From Acidobacteriaceae bacterium (GTDB lineage: Bacteria > Acidobacteriota > Terriglobia > Terriglobales > Acidobacteriaceae), in NCBI GenBank assembly GCA_027307295.1, contig DAHUXF010000006.1, forward strand, positions 1-23,807: a DNA stretch of 23,807 nt, written 5' to 3'. A program made the position numbers and the translations under genes. Under the pieces are notes generated by a model. It was not told the DNA's origin. It was given only the letters and a program-made list of their open reading frames with translations, and made no database searches. The first letter of the stretch is position 1. Every line of letters begins with the position of its first letter. This document shows, one piece after another, positions 1-8,484 of this stretch.

Positions 1-2081
1 GTGGCAATTTTCTTCATGCAATTTCCTTGATCGAACAATCCATACGCAAACGCGGAGAAACAGAAGCCAGCTTGTTCTGGCTGGCCATGTGCTACATGCG
101 GGAGGCGGAGAGTCAGAACTGCCTCCACAAACTCCTGCACGCTTCAGACAATCAGAACGCTCTGGCGCAGTTCGATCACTGCGGCCCGCAGGGGTCTCTA
201 TGCTGTTTGCCGCTCACTCGCTACCATGATCATCCGCACAGCTCCCAAAAAGCGGCACAGCTTTTTCAGCGGCTCCTTGAGCACCATGATGACAAAAACA
301 GGCTCTACCAGTGGCTATTAAATTTCTGTTACATGACCATCAATGGATTTCCTGAGCAAGTGCCGGCGAAATACAAGATCAAAAGCGCTTTCATGGACGC
401 GTTCTATGGAGTGCAGGCGAAGCTGACCGCCGAAGAATTTAAACATCTGCACTTTCAGGATTGCGCCCGGTCAATGGGAATTGACATGTATGGCACTGGC
501 CGAGGCGTTGCCGTAGAAGATTTTAACAATGACGGATATTTAGACATTGTGACAGGCGGAGGCTTTGAAGAGGTCGTCTACTACAAGAATGATCGTGGAG
601 TGCGGTTCGTCAACAAAACGGTTGAAGCAGGACTGGCGGGAATCAAACAGCCATTTATGATCACCGCGGCAGACTATGACAACGATGGCTGGATGGACCT
701 TTTCATTTCCCGTCCTTTTGGGCGCTTCCAGCTTCTGAAGAACAACCGCAACGGAACATTCATTGACGTCACTGCTTCTTCGGGGCTCCTGGACACATTA
801 AACGAAAATGAAATAGCAGCAACCTGGGTTCCAGCCTGGGGCGATGTTAACAATGATGGCTATCTGGACTTATTTCTTGCGCAATGGGGGATGAAACTCC
901 CATTCGTAAGCGGCCTGATGGCCAAGCCCCGTATGGACTCTAAACTCCTCATCAATCAGGGCGGAAGGTTTGTCGACCGGACAAAGGAATACGGCCTGAC
1001 AGACATTGTTAAAGATGAATACTACATAGGAGCGGCATTCGGCGACTATAACGCGGACGGCTTTCCTGATCTTTTTCTTTCCAGTCCCACCCGCAATAGA
1101 AGCGTTTTGCTGCGCAATGTAAACGGGCAGCGATTCGAAAAGACTGACTTGATTCAGCGGGCTGAAGGCGGCTTTGTCGCTTCTTTTGTTGACGTCAACC
1201 ACGACGGCAAACTCGAGATATTTCAGACTGGGTTTGCGGACGCCACCACCAGCGTGGAAATGGCGGTCTTCGGCGAGCACCTTGATCGCTACAAATCCGG
1301 CCATACAACTCTATTCATGCAGACCGATGACGGCCGTTTCATTGAGCGCAGCGATCTTTTTGATATGCCCATGGGCACCATGGGAGGCTCCTACGGCGAC
1401 CTCAACAACAGCGGAGCCTGTGATTTCTATCTCGGCACGGGTGATCCTGAAGGATGGTTTGTTCTTCCCAATCTTATGTATGCAGGAGAAATGGATGGAA
1501 GCCGGTGCGCAGAGCGCTGGAAGAATATTTCCATGGTGCAGGGGTTCGGCTCCATTCAGAAGGGCCATGGTATCGTGTTCTGTGATTTCAATAACGATGG
1601 CCGCCAGGATATTTACTCCAGCCTGGGAGGCATGTGGCCGGCAGACCGCTGGACCAGCCAATTGCTGATCAACCAGAGCACGCTCTCCAATGCCTGGGTG
1701 AAAATCCGGCTGCGCGGCAGACAAACCAACCGCTTCGGCGTTGGCTGCATGATCAAGGTAATTGCGCAGAACGCACATGCGGAAGAGATCATCCGTTACT
1801 ACCATATGGACAACAAAACGGGATTCGGCAGCGCGCCTTATCTCGCGCATGTTGGATTGCTGGATGCTGTGCACATCAAGGCCGTGGAGGTCTACTGGCC
1901 CGTTTCCCGCTGCTGGAAGACCTACCAGGCGGAAATGAAACAGCTCAATATACTCGATGAGCGCGGGGATTCAACTATAGCGCCAGAAGCGCGGACCAAT
2001 ATTGACCATAACTCCATGACAGCGGCCGTGGTCACCGGGGCCGGTCTCAACACGGCACCAGAGCAGCGCCAGGGCCACTAG
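1..2081 (+). CDS. CRTAC1-like FG-GAP/VCBS repeat protein with UnbV (ASPIC) C-terminus, 5' partial
   Basis: The reading frame is open to the first base of the window (a TTG at 27 is only the first possible in-window start), so the gene almost certainly begins upstream. The N-terminal part contains a TPR-like helix (LFWLAMCYMREAES), Cys/His-rich segments and a WLLNFCYMTINGFPEQVP stretch typical of the helical N-terminus of bacterial CRTAC1 proteins. At least seven calcium-loop motifs follow, such as DFNNDGYLDIV, DYDNDGWMDLF and DVNNDGYLDLF (about residues 165-530 counted from 27), predicting a beta-propeller. The C-terminus (WVKIRLRGRQTNRFGVG onward) is an ASPIC/UnbV domain. The family is named for human CRTAC1 and for UnbV of enediyne clusters; its biochemical role in bacteria is not known. 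Similar in architecture to the minus-strand gene at 20412-22799. No export signal can be judged because the N-terminus is missing. Confidence 0.88.
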   Translation, partial: GNFLHAISLIEQSIRKRGETEASLFWLAMCYMREAESQNCLHKLLHASDNQNALAQFDHCGPQGSLCCLPLTRYHDHPHSSQKAAQLFQRLLEHHDDKNRLYQWLLNFCYMTINGFPEQVPAKYKIKSAFMDAFYGVQAKLTAEEFKHLHFQDCARSMGIDMYGTGRGVAVEDFNNDGYLDIVTGGGFEEVVYYKNDRGVRFVNKTVEAGLAGIKQPFMITAADYDNDGWMDLFISRPFGRFQLLKNNRNGTFIDVTASSGLLDTLNENEIAATWVPAWGDVNNDGYLDLFLAQWGMKLPFVSGLMAKPRMDSKLLINQGGRFVDRTKEYGLTDIVKDEYYIGAAFGDYNADGFPDLFLSSPTRNRSVLLRNVNGQRFEKTDLIQRAEGGFVASFVDVNHDGKLEIFQTGFADATTSVEMAVFGEHLDRYKSGHTTLFMQTDDGRFIERSDLFDMPMGTMGGSYGDLNNSGACDFYLGTGDPEGWFVLPNLMYAGEMDGSRCAERWKNISMVQGFGSIQKGHGIVFCDFNNDGRQDIYSSLGGMWPADRWTSQLLINQSTLSNAWVKIRLRGRQTNRFGVGCMIKVIAQNAHAEEIIRYYHMDNKTGFGSAPYLAHVGLLDAVHIKAVEVYWPVSRCWKTYQAEMKQLNILDERGDSTIAPEARTNIDHNSMTAAVVTGAGLNTAPEQRQGH

Positions 2082-2425
2082 CATGTCTCCCACCCCGGCA
2101 TGGCTGGGATAGCCCTGCTGTAACATCACGGGACCACCGGGCAAGCATGCATCAGAAATACGTATTGATTATCAATCATTGATCTGTTCCGCGGGCGGAA
2201 TTTTGCGGTCTGCCATGGCTTAAGAATTACCTGCTGTATGCGCAAAAACCTGTTGAGCCCGTTGTATATGAGTAGTGGTGATGGCCGTCAATGCAGCAGC
2301 TTGCTTTAGCGTTTGCGCTTGATTGCGCGGTTGCTGGTTACTACTCGACAGACCTGTTGTGAACGGCAGAGTCACGCGTTCCGTGCCGTGCGAGCAAATG
2401 GACTCAGAGAGTGGAAAACTCAAGA
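2082..2425. other. Intergenic region upstream of the halogenase-like gene
   Basis: 344 bases with no convincing gene; the only ORF is an antisense one of 95 codons without homology that I recognise. It probably holds the promoter of the 2426 gene. The only structured element noted is the alternating hexamer site at 2164-2183. Confidence 0.5.
2164..2183. promoter_or_regulatory. Alternating inverted hexamers ATTGAT/ATCAAT, candidate operator
   Basis: ATTGAT (2164-2169), ATCAAT (2171-2176) and ATTGAT (2178-2183) sit in alternating orientation with one-base spacers, giving two overlapping palindromes at a 7-base step. The site is about 240 bases before the 2426 start codon. Binding by a dimeric regulator is inference; AT-rich bent DNA is an alternative. 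Confidence 0.3.
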
Positions 2426-4213
2426 ATGAAAACCCATTATGACGTTGTGATTTTAGGAGCCGGCCTTGCAGGGCTCTCCCTGGCCCGCCAGCTCTTGATG
2501 AATTCAAACAAAAACATCCTTATGCTGGAAAAACGCGCAGACCTATCTTCCAACCGGCAGAAAGTCGGGGAAGCGACTGTGCAATTAAGCGGCTACTACT
2601 TCTCCAAAATACTTGACCTGGAAGAGCATCTGCTGCGGGAACACTTCCTGAAATATAACCTCAGGTTTTATTGGAAGACGGAGGGACAGACAAACGATTC
2701 CTATGAGCACTATAGCCAGTCCTATATCCGAAATCTTTCCAATGTCTGCAGTTACCAGCTGAACCGTAATGAATTGGAAAACGAGTTGCTGCGCCTCAAC
2801 CAGGCAAACTCCAATTTCACGTTTGAGGCTGGAATAGCGAATCTTGATGTCATCCTTTCCGAGACGACGAAGCCCCATCATGTCAGCTTTGAAACAAAGA
2901 ACGAGAAGATTGAATTACAGGCTGATTGGGTGGTTGACACAACTGGCCGCGCCAAATTTCTGGCCCGCCGGCTGGGACTGACAAAATCCAACTCTATCCG
3001 CCATGGAGCGACATTTTTCTGGGTAGAAGGACTGCTGAATATAGAGAAGCTGACCGGCCTCCCGCATCTGGAAGCACTTAAGCATAAAAACCGGAACATG
3101 CTGGGACACATTCCAGTCTGGCTGGCCACCAACCACTTCATGGGCGAAGGCTACTGGTTCTGGACCATCCCCTTACAGGGGAAAACCAGTCTGGGCCTGG
3201 TGTATGACCGTGAGAAAATTCCCGGGGACCAGGTCTCATCCACGGAAAAAGTAATTGAATGGATTTGCCGCGAGTTTCCGCTTTTTGCCCGTGACCTGCC
3301 CCACCGGAAAATCCTGGACCAGAGTTTATATAAAGATTATTCATATGATTGCCGCCAAACCATCTGCGCCGACCGCTGGGCGCTTTCCGGAGAGTCAGGC
3401 CGTTTCACAGACCCGCTCTATAGTCCCGGCGGAGATCTGATTTCGCTTTACAACACGCTGATCACAGATGCAATTATGACGGATGACCAGGATACGCTGG
3501 CCATCAAAGTGCGGCTCTACGAGCTTCTGATGTGGGCATTCTATGAGGCTTATGTCCCAAGTTTTGCTATCAGCTATGAAGCCCTGGGCGACCAGGAATG
3601 CTTTGCCATGAAATATGCGTGGGAGTTGACAATCTATTTCACGTTTTACGTCTTTCCCTTTATCAACCAGGTTCTTACCGAGACCAGTTTTGTTGTGCCT
3701 TTCCTAGACTTGTTTGCCCATTTGGGCGTTATCAATCACAAACTTCAGTCTTTCATTACCGCATATTATCGCTGGAAGAAAAAACGGCCGGTTGAGGGGC
3801 ATCCGCCGGTCTTTTTTGATTTCACTGCATTTGAGCCGCTCAAAAAATCAGAAGAACTTTTTTACCAGGTGGGCCTTACTCCAGCGGAGTGCGCCAGGAT
3901 GCTAAAACAGCAGATGGCCAATGTTGAAAGGCTGGCCCGCTCAATTGCAACTCACATTTACTCAGTGGTCCTTGGCGATGAAAGCCTGCTGGCCAACAAA
4001 CAGCTTGCAGATACCATCAGCCTGGAGAACCTTCAGTTCGATGAAGAAATGATGCGTAAGGAATGCGCGGACCTCGATGACGCCAGAGATTCAAAGTTTG
4101 CGAAGACGGCAGCCACATTCCACATGATTTTTCGTAATTCTGATTCATCATCACTGCCTGAAAAGCCGGAAAGAGTGGCTGAACAGGCATCCCGCGTCGC
4201 GGAACCAGGATGA
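2426..4213 (+). CDS. Flavin-dependent halogenase-like FAD oxidoreductase
   Basis: 595 residues from ATG 2426; the in-frame GTG at 2411 is less likely because the FAD-binding beta strand starts at residue 5 from 2426. Visible: Rossmann motif G11-A-G-L-A-G16; K46-V-G-E-A-T, a segment shared by flavin halogenases; K76 in FLKYNLRF, which by eye lines up with the catalytic lysine of PrnA (K79); the halogenase signature W244-F-W-T-I-P249; and F327-T-D-P-L-Y-S-P-G335. The last motif lacks the glutamate of tryptophan halogenases (Tyr332 in its place) and resembles the DPxFSxG form of phenol/pyrrole halogenases. A C-terminal extension of roughly 170-200 residues is predicted helical and was not recognised. 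The enzyme would use reduced FAD, oxygen and halide; the substrate is unknown and may be carrier-bound. It stands alone, with about 480 bases before the next gene. Alternative: a non-halogenating FAD monooxygenase of the same fold. Confidence 0.8.
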   Translation: MKTHYDVVILGAGLAGLSLARQLLMNSNKNILMLEKRADLSSNRQKVGEATVQLSGYYFSKILDLEEHLLREHFLKYNLRFYWKTEGQTNDSYEHYSQSYIRNLSNVCSYQLNRNELENELLRLNQANSNFTFEAGIANLDVILSETTKPHHVSFETKNEKIELQADWVVDTTGRAKFLARRLGLTKSNSIRHGATFFWVEGLLNIEKLTGLPHLEALKHKNRNMLGHIPVWLATNHFMGEGYWFWTIPLQGKTSLGLVYDREKIPGDQVSSTEKVIEWICREFPLFARDLPHRKILDQSLYKDYSYDCRQTICADRWALSGESGRFTDPLYSPGGDLISLYNTLITDAIMTDDQDTLAIKVRLYELLMWAFYEAYVPSFAISYEALGDQECFAMKYAWELTIYFTFYVFPFINQVLTETSFVVPFLDLFAHLGVINHKLQSFITAYYRWKKKRPVEGHPPVFFDFTAFEPLKKSEELFYQVGLTPAECARMLKQQMANVERLARSIATHIYSVVLGDESLLANKQLADTISLENLQFDEEMMRKECADLDDARDSKFAKTAATFHMIFRNSDSSSLPEKPERVAEQASRVAEPG

Positions 4214-4694
4214 GACAGTCGTGCACAAGCAATACGGAGGTTTTAGGCAATCAGTTGGTCCCGTCAGTTGCATCATGCGGCCTGCCGAGCCGGCTTCCGG
4301 AGCAAACTGCCCTGTCGTGAGTCAAACAGTAATTCTCAAGCTCCTTCAACGGAAGGCATTGAAATGCCAAAGCAAGGCATTTTTCCTCCGAAAGCATCTC
4401 TGCCTGCAAAGTTTCACCTGTATAAATCCATTTCGGCAGCGAACAGCTCTGTCCTGCTCTCCATGCCTTATGAAAGTCGCGCGGCGTGAAATACGTCCAC
4501 GTCTTCACAAGGCAAAACATTGCCCGAGCAGAACAGCTCTCTGGGGAGTAATTGTTAAAAACGTTTCCGTTAGTAAGACTTGTGGGTTCCAATTTTTTCC
4601 GGCAGGCGTACTGCTCAAGCAGGCTGGAAATCGACGTCACAGGTCCCACAGGTCGGGGCCAGTCCGAAGTAAATTTACGGTAACTGAGGCGGCT
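4214..4694. other. Intergenic region upstream of the RR-TrxR/kinase operon
   Basis: 481 bases. The frame of the downstream gene happens to be open back to a GTG at 4221, but the translation has no domain character and the receiver domain begins at 4695, so this is treated as non-coding. It contains the GGCATT/AATGCC repeats described at 4362-4384. Confidence 0.5.
4362..4384 (+). terminator. Weak candidate intrinsic terminator after the halogenase-like gene
   Basis: Seven-base stem AAATGCC (4362-4368) / GGCATTT (4376-4382) with loop AAAGCAA, followed by two further T residues. A third copy of the half-site (GGCATT, 4355-4360) lies immediately 5', so a regulatory palindrome is an alternative. 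The T tract is short and the stem is about 150 bases from the stop codon. Confidence 0.3.
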
Positions 4695-6365
4695 ATGGCA
4701 AAACCAATTTTACTTAGCGTAGACGACGATTCTGACGTCTTACGGGCCCTGGAGCGTGACCTGCGCGCGCAGTACGGCGCTGGATACCGCATTGTGGCGT
4801 GTGATTCCCCGCAAAAAGCACTGGATATTCTGCGGCAACTGAAAATCCGCAATGACCATGTGGCATTGTTGCTGGTGGACCAGCGAATGCCCGGAATGGA
4901 TGGCGTAGGCTTTCTGCAGGAAGCCATGAGTATTTACCCGGATGCCCGACGGGCCCTCCTGACTGCCTATGCTGATACGCGGGCTGCGATCAGCGCAATC
5001 AATCAAGTGAACATCCACTACTTTTTTCTGAAGCCCTGGGACCCGCCTTCAGAACATCTCTACCCGCAACTGGATGATCTGCTCGCGGACTGGCAGGCAG
5101 CCCACCGTTCTCCCTTTGATGGAATTCGAGTGCTGGGAACGCGTTGGTCGCCGCGCTCTTACGAGCTGCGGGAGTTTCTGGCGCGCAATCATGTTCCCTT
5201 TCAATGGATTGATGTGGAGACTTCCAGCAATGATCCTGAAACCAAACGTCTTCTGGATGCCCTTGGGCCAGAAGCAACAAACCTTCCTCTAGTGCTTTTT
5301 CCTGACGGAACCAGACTGCTGGAAAGCGTACCGGCGGAGGTTGCCGAGAAGATCGGGTTGCGTACACACGCCCAAACCAGCTTTTACGATCTGGCTATCA
5401 TCGGCGGCGGGCCGGCCGGACTTGCGGCAGCCGTATATGGCGCATCGGAAGGGTTGAACACAGTCATCATCGAGCGGGAAGCCCCAGGCGGCCAGGCCGG
5501 AATGAGTTCCCGTATTGACAACTTTCTCGGATTTCCAAGCGGCCTTAGTGGAAATGATCTCGCCCGGCGGGCTGTGGCGCAGGCAAAGCGCTTTGGCGTG
5601 GAAATTCTTTCGCCGCAGGAAGCCATTGGATTTCGCATTGAAGGCTCTTATCGGATCATCCGCCTGGCCGACAAAAGTGAGATCTCGTGCCATGCCCTCC
5701 TGATTGCAACGGGCGTGCAGTGGCGCCGGCTTGACGCACCTGGTGTTGATCGTCTGCAGGGTGCTGGGATCTACTATGGTGCGGGCGCCACAGAGGCCAT
5801 CTCCTGCAAGGGAGAGACCGTGTACATTGTAGGTGGCGCCAATTCCGCGGGCCAGGCAGCCATCAATTTTTCGCGGTACGCGGAACGCGTTGTCATGCTG
5901 GTGCGTGGAAGCTCTTTATCTGCGACCATGTCCAAGTATCTGGTGGATCAGATTATGGAAACAGCGAAAATAACGGTCTGGACCCATGCCAGCATCGCCG
6001 AAGTGCATGGCAGCACTCGACTGGAAGAGATTTCAGTTTTCTGTTCAGATACAAACAAGACGGAGCGCGTGCAGGCAAATGCAATGTTTATCTTCATTGG
6101 CGCTCAGCCACGCACGGACTGGCTTGGGGATACAATTGAGCGAGATGAACATGGGTTCATTCTCACAGGACCCAGCCTGATGCACAATGGGGCCCGGCCC
6201 AACCGGTGGAAGCTGAATCGCGATCCCTTTCTGCTGGAAACAAATATTCCCGGAGTATTTGCCGTAGGTGATGTGCGGCATGGCTCGGTCAAACGGTTAG
6301 CATCTGGAGTTGGCGAAGGAGCGATTGCCGTACAGTTTGTTCATCAATATTTAAGCAAGGTATAG
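4695..6365 (+). CDS. Response regulator fused to thioredoxin-like and thioredoxin-reductase-like FAD domains
   Basis: 556 residues from ATG 4695, preceded by GAGGCGG as ribosome binding site. Domain 1 (about 1-125) is a complete receiver: acidic D10-D12, phospho-acceptor D62 in VDQRMPGMDG, T90, and K113-P114. Domain 2 (about 145-230) has a thioredoxin/glutaredoxin fold pattern, but its CxxC position reads S152-P-R-S155. Domain 3 (about 232-556) is a thioredoxin-reductase-like flavoprotein with FAD motif G237-G-G-P-A-G242, GGQAG, NAD(P) motif G380-G-A-N-S-A385 and a C-terminal GVFAVGDV motif. The place of the TrxR CxxC reads G362-A-G-A365, so both redox cysteine pairs are absent. It therefore cannot be a classical thioredoxin reductase; an NAD(P)H/FAD sensor or oxidoreductase output controlled by phosphorylation is more likely. 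The kinase gene follows after one base, so the two form an operon and probably a cognate pair. Confidence 0.9.
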   Translation: MAKPILLSVDDDSDVLRALERDLRAQYGAGYRIVACDSPQKALDILRQLKIRNDHVALLLVDQRMPGMDGVGFLQEAMSIYPDARRALLTAYADTRAAISAINQVNIHYFFLKPWDPPSEHLYPQLDDLLADWQAAHRSPFDGIRVLGTRWSPRSYELREFLARNHVPFQWIDVETSSNDPETKRLLDALGPEATNLPLVLFPDGTRLLESVPAEVAEKIGLRTHAQTSFYDLAIIGGGPAGLAAAVYGASEGLNTVIIEREAPGGQAGMSSRIDNFLGFPSGLSGNDLARRAVAQAKRFGVEILSPQEAIGFRIEGSYRIIRLADKSEISCHALLIATGVQWRRLDAPGVDRLQGAGIYYGAGATEAISCKGETVYIVGGANSAGQAAINFSRYAERVVMLVRGSSLSATMSKYLVDQIMETAKITVWTHASIAEVHGSTRLEEISVFCSDTNKTERVQANAMFIFIGAQPRTDWLGDTIERDEHGFILTGPSLMHNGARPNRWKLNRDPFLLETNIPGVFAVGDVRHGSVKRLASGVGEGAIAVQFVHQYLSKV

Positions 6366-6366
6366 C

Positions 6367-7752
6367 ATGATTGAAAAATCGGAATTGCTTTCTGTCCCGG
6401 TATTCGCAGGCTTGCCTGACGATCAAATAGCCTGGTTTATCCGCCATGCGGAGGAATTGTCTCTCCATCCGGGCGTGACTTATTGGCGTGAAGGGGATCC
6501 GGCCGATGCGATGTTTGTGGTGCTTGAAGGAGAAATCCAGTCGCGGGGCGAAGTCAATGGCGAAACAATGGTTGGTTCCACCAAGGCAGGCGAGATCACT
6601 GGGTTGCTGCCCTTTTCCAGATTAAAAAAATTTCCTTTTGGGGGATGGGCAACAACTGACGGCCGCGCCCTGCGCTTTCCGGCGAATCTTTTTCCACAAC
6701 TCGTAAAAAAGATGCCGGAACTGGCCAATCGCCTGGTCGCCCTGATGGCGGAGCGGATCCGCGAGATCACCAAGGTTGAACAGCAGCGTGACCGGCTAAT
6801 TGCTTTGGGAAAGATCTCGGCGGGTCTTGCGCATGAGATTAATAATCCAGCGTCAGCCGCGAAACGCGCCACAAGCCAGCTGCGGGACACGCTGCAACGC
6901 GACATCACCGCGAGCCAGGAACTTGGCATGCGGGAACTTACAGAAGATCAAACAAACGCGGTGGAAAAGGTGGAGTCTGCCCTCAAGCAACAGCACGATG
7001 GAGCACTCGATCCCTTGGCGATCAGCGTCCTGGAAGAACAGATCGATTCCTTTTTACGCAGCCATGGGCTGAATGATCTATGGCAACTGGCGGCCAACTT
7101 TGCCCGGAAAGGCGTTAAACCCGAACAACTGAAACCCTTGTTTGCCACATTGGACCGGGACACAGCTCGCGTGGCCCTGGTGAAGATCACTGCTTCAGTA
7201 GAAGCAAGCAATCTCTTGGCGGAAATTGAGAACGCCACCACGCGCATTTCCGATCTGGTCCGGGCCGTCAAAGAATACACCTTCATGGACCAGTCTCCTG
7301 TGCAGAACGTTGACATCATCAAGAGTCTTGAAAATACGCTCATCATCCTGAACCATGAACTGAAACAGGGAATTACGGTGGTCCGCGACTATCAGCCTGT
7401 GCCTTTGCTGGTGAATTCGTTTGGCAGTGAGCTCAGCCAGGTTTGGACAAACCTTATTAACAACGCCATTGACGCGATGGGCGGAAAGGGAGAACTTCGG
7501 GTCCACACCCGGCGCGAGGGGCATTGTGTTTTGGTTGAGATTGGGGACAACGGACCAGGCATCCCTCCGGAGATAAAGTCACATATCTTCGACCCTTTTT
7601 TTACAACAAAGGGCGTCGGCGAAGGGACCGGCCTTGGCCTCGATATCGTTCAGCGAATCGTGCTGAAGCACAAAGGGAATATTCAAGTGTGCTCAAAACC
7701 CGGCGATACACGCTTTCAAATTCGCCTTCCTTTGATCAACAGTGAAGACTAG
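6367..7752 (+). CDS. Sensor histidine kinase with N-terminal cyclic-nucleotide-binding (CRP-like) domain
   Basis: 461 residues. The first 120 or so residues form a CRP/FNR-type effector domain (LSVPVFAGLPDDQIAWF ... VVLEGEIQSRG). A short coiled segment leads to the dimerisation/phospho-acceptor helix with H156 in LAHEINNP, typical of HisKA kinases. About 110 residues of unassigned helical sequence are inserted before the ATPase domain. The catalytic domain has N box NLINNAIDAM (N362-N366 region), G1 box D394-N-G-P-G398 and G2 box G418-E-G-T-G-L-G-L425. No transmembrane segment, so it is cytoplasmic. The start is one base after the stop of the response-regulator fusion, indicating translational coupling. 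The ligand of the effector domain cannot be predicted; the canonical Arg of the cAMP cassette was not recognised. Confidence 0.9.
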   Translation: MIEKSELLSVPVFAGLPDDQIAWFIRHAEELSLHPGVTYWREGDPADAMFVVLEGEIQSRGEVNGETMVGSTKAGEITGLLPFSRLKKFPFGGWATTDGRALRFPANLFPQLVKKMPELANRLVALMAERIREITKVEQQRDRLIALGKISAGLAHEINNPASAAKRATSQLRDTLQRDITASQELGMRELTEDQTNAVEKVESALKQQHDGALDPLAISVLEEQIDSFLRSHGLNDLWQLAANFARKGVKPEQLKPLFATLDRDTARVALVKITASVEASNLLAEIENATTRISDLVRAVKEYTFMDQSPVQNVDIIKSLENTLIILNHELKQGITVVRDYQPVPLLVNSFGSELSQVWTNLINNAIDAMGGKGELRVHTRREGHCVLVEIGDNGPGIPPEIKSHIFDPFFTTKGVGEGTGLGLDIVQRIVLKHKGNIQVCSKPGDTRFQIRLPLINSED

Positions 7753-8484
7753 CGGCTATTCTTCCCGCCGGCCAGAAAGCTGAGTCTCCAATCGTCCCGC
7801 GGGCCTAAAATATGCTGTGCGGAGTTCGCTGGGCGGCGAACGCAAAAGATATCGATACAGATTTTAAAAACCTTCCCTATTAAATTCCATCTCTGGCATT
7901 TTTTGTCGCTGATCGTTCGACGATGTGTGTCTGAACGGCCTATTGTCCAGTCCGAAACGGACACTCCAACGGTACAGCACCGTATCAGCCAACCGACCAG
8001 AGAGCATTCATGTAGTTGGACAACGACCACAACAGAGCTTGCAATTGTTAAACCGCAAGTGGCACCCTAGAACGCTTGTATTGGATGGAAGCGGCCACTT
8101 TCCTGATCCGCAATCCTCATCAACGCATAGGCCAATCGATGAAGAGCACACAACCTACAATTCTTTGTTATGCAGCAGCGTGGACGAATTTGTTTTTTAA
8201 CGTTGATGCTCAGCGAGAGCTGACGCAAATGACGGCGCAAATTTTGGCTGTAGAATCTGTCTCTGGAAAGACAGTCGAGACGAGACGAGCATTCAGCACA
8301 GGCAAACGCAGTTGCTTTCCAATGGTCAGCGTGCTCTGCAAGCCTTGATCATCAGTCATGCAGACGGCGTGCACTGTTGCCGTTTTCCGTAAATCATATT
8401 CAATGCTAAAGAGCGCTCTTGCAACTAACAAGAGCACCACCTGAAACATCCGACCGGACATCACTCTACCAAGGACACGTCCAA
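7753..8484. other. Long gene-free interval before the first sigma factor gene
   Basis: About 730 bases without a supported gene. Short ORFs on both strands (up to about 93 codons) have no domain pattern and poor ribosome binding sites. Base composition is closer to AT-rich than the flanking genes. It holds the GTCCG-type inverted repeat at 7944-7963 and a small stem CTGTCT/AGACAG at 8257-8274. It may contain a long 5' leader, a decayed gene or an sRNA, none of which I can demonstrate. Confidence 0.45.
7944..7963. promoter_or_regulatory. Nested TGTCC/GGACA inverted repeat, candidate operator
   Basis: GTCCG-AAA-CGGAC (7950-7962) is a perfect 5+5 palindrome, and the outer TGTCC (7944-7948) and GGACA (7959-7963) form a second overlapping pair, giving three half-sites within 20 bases. 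Located about 190 bases after the kinase gene and 520 bases before the sigma gene. Regulator unknown. Confidence 0.3.

Noticed and set aside
2426..4213. Geranylgeranyl-reductase or simple FAD monooxygenase as the primary call
   Set aside because: The WxWxIP signature and the aligned lysine K76 favour a flavin halogenase; kept only as an alternative.
4221..4694. N-terminal 158-codon extension of the response-regulator fusion
   Set aside because: The extension has no domain character and the receiver begins at ATG 4695 with a good ribosome binding site; the open frame is probably chance.
7925..8348. Two overlapping ORFs of about 90 codons in the long intergenic gap
   Set aside because: No domain pattern, different frames overlapping each other, and no ribosome binding site.
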